Below are positions 56,295-64,000 of a stretch of 64,000 nt of DNA, piece after piece. The notes beneath the pieces were generated by a model. That model ran no database searches and was not told the origin of the DNA. It worked only from the letters and a program-made list of their open reading frames with translations. The DNA is from Macrotis lagotis (Eukaryota; Chordata; Mammalia; Peramelemorphia; Peramelidae). Both the position numbers and the translations under genes were made by a program. Every line of letters begins with the position of its first letter. Within the stretch, counting starts at the first letter, position 1. The DNA lies in NCBI RefSeq assembly GCF_037893015.1, contig NC_133666.1:617878974-617942973 (forward strand), given 5' to 3'.

Positions 56295-57078
56295 GAAGAG
56301 CAATATTTTATGAAGATCAACCGTGAATGTCCTAGCTACTCTAAGCAATACAATAAGGTAAATCCAGAGAATTTATAAGGAAAACTGCATTCCACCTCTA
56401 AAGAAAGAACTGATGGGAGTCTGAATGCATATTGAAGCATATTTTTTCCTTTTTTTCAGATTTTGAACCCCCTAGTTGTTTTTGATTTAGTTTATTTATT
56501 TATTTTGAATTTTACAATTTCCCCCCCAATCTAGATCCCCCCCCACAGAAGGCAGTCTGTTAGTCTTTATATTGTTTAAATGGTATACACTGATTGAAAT
56601 TGAATGTGATGAGAGAGAAATCATACCTTTAAGGAAAAAAAATAAAGTATAAGAGAGATAGCAAAATTACATAGTAAGATAATGGTTTTTTTTTTTAATT
56701 TAAGGTAATAGTCTTTGGTCTTTGTTCAAACTCCACAATATTTTCCTCTGGATACAGATGGCATTCTCCATCTCAGATACCCCCAAATTGTACCTGATTA
56801 TTGCACTGATGGAATGAGCAAGTCCATTAAGGTTAATCATCACCTCCATGTTGCTTTTAGGATGTACAATGTTCTTCTGGTTCTGCTCATCTCATGAAGC
56901 ATATTTTTTGAGCTTTATTTTTCTTGTTCTATTTTGGAGGGTGTTATCTGTATTTTCTTTTGTGACATGTTTTACATGACTGCATATAACCAATATCAAA
57001 CTGTTTGCCTTCTCATGGAAGGGAGAGAATTGGGAACTCAAAATTTTAAAAAGCAAATGTTAAAAATTGTTTTTACAA
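56295..57078 (+). mobile_element. LINE-1 3' end, plus orientation, split by a nested L1
   Basis: Bases 56385-56447 (CATTCCACCTCTAAAGAAAG, GATGGGAGTCTGAATGCATA) and 56910-57078 (GAGCTTTATTTTTCTTGTTC, GTTTTACATGACTGCATATA, GGGAACTCAAAATTTTAAAA, TTAAAAATTGTTTTTACA) form one L1 3' UTR, interrupted by the younger minus-strand L1 at 56448-56894. Confidence 0.85.
56448..56894 (-). mobile_element. 5'-truncated LINE-1 3' end nested in an older L1
   Basis: Minus-strand 3' UTR blocks as at 6346-6808. TGAAGCATATTTTTT flanks it at 56433-56447 and 56895-56909 without mismatch, proving that it inserted into the plus-strand L1. Confidence 0.94.
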
Positions 57079-58384
57079 GGGGTGGAGTCAATGGTGGCAT
57101 AAAGGCAGGGACTTGCCCAAGCTCTCTCCAAAATCACCCCAAATATCTTTAAATAATGACTCTAAACAAATTCTGGAGTTGCAGAATTCAATGAAAAGGC
57201 TGAGTGAAACAATTTTCCAATCCAAGATAACATGAAAGATCCAGGATAAGGGTCTTCTGCACCGGGGTGAGAGAGGAGCACAGAACAGTTGGGGCCACAC
57301 CAGAATGAACTGGTCCCAGCAATTCAGGAATGGGAAGCTAGGCAATTGGTTCACTGGCAGTGGTGGCAGTTTTTAGACCTCTCAGGCCAGAGCTTGCCAA
57401 GGATCCTTTGGAATGTCAGCAGGAAATGTCTGCTGCATCAGGGAGAGTGGAACACAGTCCAGACCAGAATCAACAGCACAGACCTTGTCCCAGAGGACGG
57501 GGAGCTGTCCTTGGAAGACGCTGAATCAGTAGCTGTAGCTGCTTCTAGAGCTCTCGGGCAACAGACTTAAGGGGGTCAGAAGGAGATTATAGGGGTCTCT
57601 TTGCTATCACTGAGGCAGGCCTGTTACTTTGTCCATACTCTGATATGGGTCATAGTCCCAGAATGAAGAGAAGTAGAAGCACACCAGAGCTTGCTGCTGC
57701 AAGGGGAGCAGGGGCTCACAACTCCAGGGCAGAAGGGAGCACTTGTAGTCACCCACAGACCAGTGCATAGATCAGGAGAGTGTTATGAACTTCTTCTTAG
57801 ATCATAGGACTTTGGAAGAATTAAAAGCTAGCAGATCCCCAGAAATATCTCTGAAAGCACCCGAAAAAAAAAAAAACAACACAAAAATGTGGGACAGTGC
57901 ACTCTTTCTCCCAGAAGCAGAGCCTCAGATTAATAAGAGTTAAAATCAAGTCACAGGCTGAGGAAATGAGCAAACAACAGAAAGGAAAAAAAACCTGACC
58001 ACATTCAGTTACTATGGTGATAAGATCAAAATACACCCTCAGAAGATAACAAAATCAAAGTTTCTATATCCAAAACCTCCCAGGAATGGTATGAATTGGT
58101 CTCAGGCCATGGAAGGACTCCAAAAAGATTTTGAAAATCAAATAATGTGAGAAAATCATGAAAACTGAATCAGCAGCTTAGTGAAGGAGACAGACACATA
58201 CCTACCCACACCCACACAAAATACTAAAGAAAATAACATTTTAAAAACTAGACTGGTCCAAATGCAAAAAGAGGTCCAAAAAGTCAAAGAGGAGAAGATT
58301 GCTTTTAAAAAACAGAACTAGCCAAATGGAAAAGGAGATACAAAAGCTCACTGAAGAAACTAATTCTTTAAAATATAGAATTGA

Positions 58385-58522
58385 GGGGCGGCTAGGTGGC
58401 AAAGTGGATAGAACACCAGTCCTGGAGTCAGCCTCAGACACTTAATAATTACCTAGCTTTGTGGCCTTGGGCAAGCCACTTAACCCCATTTGCCTTGCAA
58501 AAAAAACTAAAAAAAAAAAGAT
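58385..58522 (+). mobile_element. Marsupial SINE inserted in L1 ORF1
   Basis: AAAATATAGAATTGA flanks it at 58370-58384 and 58523-58537. Internally it lacks the GTACCTGAGTTCAAATCC part, so box B is missing and it could not have been transcribed in this form. Confidence 0.94.
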
Positions 58523-58925
58523 AAAATATAGAATTGAGCAAAGGGAAGCTGATAAACAACTGACCTGGAAAACAGATCTAGACAAAGTACAGGTGGGAAT
58601 TAAATATGAAGGGATAATATAAAAGATGAAGTTAAAGAATGTTTAGAGAGAAATGTACTGGGAGAAAGGAAAATTGAGGAAATAGAATGGGATAAGTTAT
58701 TTCACATAAAAGAGTAAAGAAAAAATATTGGCAGTAGAACGGAAGGGGGGGATGTGAGGGGGACAGTGAATGATCATCAAAACTGGTTCAAACATTTAAC
58801 GAAATGGAAGAATTCCAAAAATTCCTGATGAAAAGAGCAGAGCTAAATAGAAAATTTAGACATCAAACAGGAGGTTCAAGAGACACATGAAAAGGTAAAA
58901 AAAAGGGGGTGTAAAGAAAAAAACT

Positions 58926-59193
58926 GCTATCCAATAAGTTGAAACTGGCTATATCCCAGCATGGGAAAAAGATTCTCATAACTCTTGAGAATTGTAACTC
59001 TAACAGAGAGAATATACCTAGCCAGAAGTGATGGACACTAATGACTTATCCATGAGACCGCTATCCAATGGGATGAAACTGGCTATAACCCTACTTAGGA
59101 GAAAGACTCTAATAACTCTCAAGAACTGTACCTCTATTAGATAGAATGTACTTACCTAGAAGTGATGGATACTCAGAATTTTCTAGTACTCAG
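58926..59193 (+). repeat. 134-bp tandem duplication in the L1 inter-ORF region
   Basis: Two diverged copies open GCTATCCAATAAGTTGAAAC (58926) and GCTATCCAATGGGATGAAAC (59060) and continue in parallel through AGAAGTGATGGACAC and AGAAGTGATGGATAC. The period is 134. The single-copy version is seen in the L1 piece at 46975-47095. Confidence 0.85.
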
Positions 59194-59439
59194 AAAACTT
59201 AAAAACACTATCTCCTTAAAAAGGGGAATAGGAAAGAGACAGGAGGAGGGAGGGGATTGAATGGGGGTAAATTTCATTACAATAAGAGGTAAAAAATACC
59301 TATGGTAACAGAGGGGAAGAAGGGAGGATATGAGAAACACCTGAGTCATCTTCTCTTCAGACTTGGCTTAAAAAGTCAATTTACACACATACTCAGTTAA
59401 CTTAAAAAACATCTAGCCTCTCAAGTTTTAAAAGGGGAA

Positions 59440-59640
59440 AAGGGGAGGGGGGTTGGAGAAAGGGAGGGGGAGAAAAAAGGGGAACTAACGAAAGAAAAGG
59501 AAAAGGGAAAAAGGGAAAAGGGAAAGAAAGGGGAGGAGTGGATATAGGAGGGCAAACACACTGAAGGGGGTGGTATTCAGAAACAAAATACTAGGGAATA
59601 TGGATAAAGGGGGGAAGGGGAAAATAAAGAGAGAAGATAG
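59440..59640 (+). repeat. Purine-rich (A/G) low-complexity tract in L1
   Basis: About 200 bases consist almost only of A and G (GGGGAAAAGGGGAGGGG, AAAGGGAAAAAGGGAAAAGG), ending in a short stretch before ORF2. Confidence 0.85.
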
Positions 59641-60674
59641 CATAGAGGGAAATAAAGAATTAATAATTATAACTTTGAATGTGAATGGGATGAACTCTCC
59701 CTTAAAAACATAAGCAAATAGCAGAGTGGATTAAAAACCAGAATCCTACAACATGCTGCTTACAAGAAAGTCATATGAAGCAGAGAGATACATATAGAGT
59801 AAAGGTAAAAGGTTGGAGCAAAATATATTTTGCTTCAGCTGAAGTGAAAAAAAGCAGGGGTAGCAATCCTTATCTCAGACAAAGCAGCTGCAAAAATAGA
59901 TAGCGTTAAAAGAGATAAGGAAGGAAACTTTATCCTCCTAAAAGATAGATAATAGATAATAGATAGATAATGAAGTTATTTCAATACTGAATATATATGC
60001 ACCCAATGGGATAGCATCCAGATTCTTAGAGGTGAAGCTGAAAGAACTACAGGAAGACATAGACAGCAAAAGTCTACTAGTGGGAGACCTCAACCTCCCA
60101 CTATCAGATCTAGATAAAACGAATCATAAAATAAACAAGAAAGAAGTTAAGGAAGTAAATAGATTGTTAGAAAAACTAGATATGGTAGACTTATGCAGGA
60201 AATTGAATGAGGATAGAAAGGAATATACCTTTTTCTCTGCAGTACATGGCACTTATACAAAAACTGACCATGTACTAGGGCATAAAAATCTAATGATCAA
60301 CTGCAGAAAGGCAGAAATAATGAAAACATCTTTCTCAGATCACAATGCAATAAAAGTCATATGCAATATTGGGCTGGGAGATATAGACCCAGAACCAACT
60401 GGAAACTGAATAACCTCATTTTAAATAATGAGTGGATCAAAAAACAAATTACAGAAAAAATTAATCATTTTACCCTAGATAATGACAATAATGAAACAAC
60501 ATACCAAAACCTATGGGATTCACTCAAAGCAGCTGTCAGGGGATATATTATATCTTTAAATGCTTACATGAATAAATTAGAGAAAGAGAAAATCAATGAA
60601 TTAAATATTCAACTAAAAAATTAGAGAAAGGACAAATTAAAAATCCCTAATTAAATACTAAATTAGAAATTCTA

Positions 60675-62064
60675 GGACTGTATGAAGAGGCGGCGGCGGA
60701 GGCGGAGGCTGGCGGCAGTGACCAAGGGCTTGGGAGCCAAAAGCGATAGGCCCGGGGATCGGCCAGCTGCCGCTGGACAACCACCCACAGGATGTCTGGC
60801 AAAGACTGCATCGACATCTTCCCCTCGTGAATGGCACAGACTATTATGAAGGCTCGATTAAAAGGAGCACAGACAGGCCGAAACCTCCTCAAGAAAAAAT
60901 CTGATGCCTTGACTCTTCGATTTCAGCAGATCCTAAAGAAGATCGAGACCAAAACGCTAATGGGTGAAGCTGCTTTCTCACTTGCTGAGGTCAAATTCAC
61001 AGCTGGAGACTTTAGTACCACTGTTATTCAGAACGTGAACAAAGCCCAAGTAAAGATCAGAGCAAAGAAAGATAATGTAGCAGGTTTCGCCTTGCCAGTG
61101 TTTGAACATTATCAAGAAGGAACTGACAGTTATGAATTGACTGGTTTGGCCAGAGGTGGGGAACAATTGGCCAAACTGAAGAGGAACTATGCCAAAGCAG
61201 TGGAACTGCTGGTGGAACTAGCATCACTGCAGACTTCTTTTGTTACACTGGATGAGGCCATTAAAATAACAGACAAGTGAATGCCATTGAGCATGTGATC
61301 ATTCCCCGGACTGAACGTACACTTACTTACATCATCACGGAACTGGATGAATGGGAATGTGAAGAGTTTTATAGGTTAAAGAAAATACAGGAGAAGAAGA
61401 AGATTCTTAAAGAGAAAACAGAGAAAGAATTGGAGTTTCGAAAAGCAGCTGGAGAACTGTTGGAGCCTGCTAATCTACTGGCTGAGGAGAGAGATGAAGA
61501 TCTTCTATCTGAATAGCCCTTCCTATTCTATAGTCTTCTTTGAGACTTTGGTCTTATGGTTTCTTATAATACATGGTATCCAGGTTCTACATGTAATGGG
61601 TTATTTGTTATAGCCCAAGAATTCCATTAGTTGATAATAAGTTATTGGGATTATTTGGAGAGATCATGATTATATCAGTAGGACGACCACCACTTAATGG
61701 TAATTGACCAGCCCAGGAACCTGTACAAGTATGACCTATTGTTATTCTTCCCCTTGTTTGTCTATGTATGTAAGCAGAGTTGTGATGTTTTATGCTTTCG
61801 GTGTATTTGGAAAACATCCTTTTGAAAATAATAATGATTCATGCCTGACTCCTACATACACAACCCTCGGTTTTGATCTACTTTCAACCTCTGCTTTTAG
61901 TGGTGCTTCAATCTAGTATTGTGAATAGCATCACATCTTTTTTTCTTGCATGGCTGGTCTCAGTTCTATGGAAGACAACTTTCCCCCTCCATTACGGAAG
62001 AAATTCTGCCAATTCCTGTGTATTACAAGCAGTGTAAAAGAATTTAAAAATGAAAAAAAAAAAA
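60675..62064 (+). pseudogene. ATP6V1D: Processed pseudogene of V-type ATPase subunit D, inserted in L1 ORF2
   Basis: This is an intronless copy with a GGCGGCGGCGG-type 5' UTR, coding region from ATG 60792 to TAG 61514-61516, 3' UTR and A-rich tail at about 62053-62064. AGAAATTCTA stands at 60665-60674 and 62065-62074, and joining the flanks restores the L1 ORF2 text. The parent protein is the central-stalk subunit D of the proton-pumping V-ATPase. Readable blocks are MSGKDCIDIFPS, MAQTIMKARLKGAQTGRNLL, GGEQLAKLKRNYAKAVELLV and [18 protein letters not shown]. The lesions are a TGA at 60828-60830 in place of Arg after FPS, in-frame losses of five residues near LKKIETKTLMGEAAF, and a small deletion near 61277 that shifts the frame (ITDK then [10 protein letters not shown]). 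The copy is therefore dead. Its insertion post-dates the L1. Confidence 0.96.
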
Positions 62065-64000
62065 AGAAATTCTAAAACTTAAAGGAGAAATAAAAAAAAT
62101 TGAAAGCAAAAAAATTAATGAATTAATAAATAAAACCAAAAGTTGGTTTTTATGGAAAAAACCAATAAAATTGATAAACTTCTGGTTAATTTGATTAAAA
62201 AAAAACAAATTGCTAGTATCATAAATGAAAAAGGTAAATTCACCACCAATGAGGAAGAAATTAAAGCAAAAATTCGAAATTATTTTGCCCAACCCTATGC
62301 CAATAAATTTGACAATCTAAGTGAAATGGATGAATATTTACAAAAAATATAAGTTGCTCAGGTTAAATGAAGAGGAGATTAAATACCCAAACAATCCTAT
62401 CTCAGAAAAAAAAAATTCAACAAGCCATCATTGAACTACCTAAGAAAAAATCTCCAGGACCTGATGGATTCACAAGTGAATTCTACCAAACATTTAAGGA
62501 ACAATTGGTTCCAATTCTATATAAACTCTTTGGAAAAATAGGGGAAGACGGAACTCTGCCTAACTCTTTCTATGAAACTAATATGGTGCTGATACCTAAA
62601 CCAGGAAGAGTTAAAACAGAGAAAGAAAATTACAGACCTATCTCCCTGATGAATATAGATGCAAAAATCTTAAATAAAATCTTAGCAAAATGATTACAAG
62701 TTATCACTGGGATAATACATTATGACCAAGTAGGATTTATCCCAGGAATGCAGGGTTGGTTCAATATTAAGAAAACAGTATAATCAACTATACCAGCAAC
62801 AAACCTATCAGAAATTATAGGACCATTATCAATAGATGCTGAAAAACCTTTTGACAAAATACAGCACCCATTCCTACTAAAAACACTAGAGAGTGTAGGA
62901 ATAAATGGACTGTTCCTTAGAATAATTAGCAGTATCTATCTGAAACCATCAACAAGCATTAAATTCAATGGGGAGAGGCTAAAGGCATTCCCAACAAGAT
63001 CAGGGGGTGAAACAAGGATGCCCATTCAATATCATATTTAATATTGTATTAGAAATGTTAGCTTCAGCAATTAGAGAAGAAAAAATAATTGAAGGAATTA
63101 GAACTGGGAAGGAAGAGACAAAACTTTCACTCTCTTTGCAGATGACATGATGGTCTACCTAGAGAATCCCAAGAAATCATCCAAAAAACTACTGGAAACA
63201 ATTAGCAATTTTAGCAAAGTTGCAGGTTATAAAATAAACCCTCATAAATCCCCAACTTTTCTATATATGTCTAGCAAAGATACAGCAGGAAGAGCTAGGA
63301 AGAGAAATCCCATTCAAAGTAATCTCAGACAATATAAAATACCTGGGAGTTTATTTGCCAAGGCAGACTCAGAAACTTTTTGAAAACAATTATAAAACAC
63401 TTCTCACACAAATTAAATCAGATTTAAATAACTGGGCAAATATCAACTGCTCATGGATAAGTAGAGCTACTATAATAAAAATGACAATTCTACCAAAATT
63501 AAACTACCTGTTTAGTGCCCTACCAATCAAAATTCAAAAAAATTACTTTAATGAGTTAGAAAAAGTTATAAGTAAATTCATATGGAGAAATAAAAAGTCA
63601 AGAATTTCCTGGAATTTAATGAAAAAAAGTGCAAAAGTGCCCTACCCGATCGAAAATTATGTTATAAAGCATCAGTCATCAAAATTGTCTGGTATTGGCT
63701 AAGAAATAGAGTGGATGGACCAGTGGACTAGACTAGGTGCAATAGCAGGAAACTATTGTAGTAATCTGCTGTTTGATAAATCCAAAGAGTCCAGCTATTG
63801 GGATAAAAACTGTTGGGAAAATTGGAAGTTAGTATGGAAGAAACTTAGATTAGACCAACACCTCACACGCTTTACCAAGATAAGAACCAAATAGTTATAT
63901 GATGTAGACATAAAAAACAATACTATAAGCAAATCAGAAGATCAAGGACTAGTCTACCTGTCAGATCTATGGAAAGGGAAACAGTTTATGACTAAGGAAG

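Larger units (their letters stand above)
51901..64000 (-). other. Large TOP1MT intron, continuing past the window
   Basis: Over 12 kb with no further TOP1MT exon. I looked on the minus strand for GRGNHPKMGMLKRR and neighbouring family blocks and did not see them. The interval is filled by three SINEs, an SCD processed pseudogene, nested L1s and an ATP6V1D processed pseudogene. Bases 52450-52900 and 54800-56290 show no element that I can name. Confidence 0.75.
57079..64000 (+). mobile_element. Nearly full-length but inactive LINE-1, 3' end beyond window
   Basis: It begins GGGGTGGAGTCAATGGTGGC, a 5' UTR start of marsupial L1, directly after the end of the older L1. The 5' UTR runs to about 58,100. 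An ORF1 relic at about 58110-58640 has the coiled-coil type text MEKEIQKLTEETNSLKYRIE and is split by a SINE. An inter-ORF region with a tandem repeat and A/G-rich tract follows (58640-59640). ORF2 starts near 59,650 (ITLNVNGMNSPLK). Its endonuclease retains GDLNLPLS, TDHVLGHK and SDHN. The reverse transcriptase retains [34 protein letters not shown] and [12 protein letters not shown], and the C-terminus ([26 protein letters not shown]) reaches the window end. Several stops and frameshifts (for example after NKILAK at 62693) and the ATP6V1D insertion make it dead. Confidence 0.93.

Overview
This is vertebrate nuclear DNA, and the repeats point to a marsupial. The window holds more than twenty copies of a roughly 150-bp tRNA-like SINE (box B core GGTTCAAATCC, tail CCTTGCAAAAACCTAAAA), many truncated LINE-1 3' ends of marsupial type, a MAR1-like element with an RTE-style tail, and old L2, CR1 and MIR relics. 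Genes are split by introns, processed pseudogenes carry poly(A) tails and target-site duplications, and there are two CpG islands. I cannot name the species.

Layout. (1) Bases 1 to about 28,500 carry three plus-strand C2H2 zinc-finger genes. The first (1-1284) is cut by the window edge and shows 14 complete fingers plus part of another. The second (terminal exon 8856-9941, nine fingers) probably starts in the CpG island at about 3,690-4,760. The third (KRAB-B exon 22340-22417, terminal exon 27499-28493, eight fingers) probably starts in the CpG island at about 16,840-17,800. All three are built from the same ordered set of finger types, so they are tandem duplicates. (2) From 51,900 down to 30,540, on the minus strand, lie the last nine coding exons of a type IB topoisomerase. 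Residues that differ between the two vertebrate paralogues identify it as mitochondrial TOP1MT. All splice phases agree and all five catalytic residues are present. The first roughly 220 codons lie beyond 64,000. TOP1MT and the third zinc-finger gene converge tail to tail. In human 8q24.3 the order ZFP41-GLI4-ZNF696-TOP1MT is, as I recall it, the same arrangement. (3) From 52,000 to 64,000 there is a very large TOP1MT intron (over 12 kb inside the window) filled with retroelements. It holds a processed pseudogene of stearoyl-CoA desaturase (SCD), a nested pair of L1 3' ends, and a nearly full-length but dead plus-strand L1. A processed pseudogene of the V-ATPase D subunit (ATP6V1D) is inserted in the ORF2 of that L1.

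Function. The zinc-finger proteins are expected to be nuclear DNA-binding regulators. The third carries a KRAB-B segment but no KRAB-A exon that I could find. TOP1MT relaxes supercoils in mitochondrial DNA. Nothing suggests the neighbours act in one pathway; the grouping looks like conserved synteny beside a locally expanded zinc-finger cluster. I found no wholly new system. The items most worth a second look are the shared finger cassette with its non-canonical linkers, the KRAB-B exon without a visible KRAB-A, a remnant finger after the third gene's stop codon, a perfect 28-bp hairpin at 50952-51015, and a G-rich minisatellite inside a promoter island.
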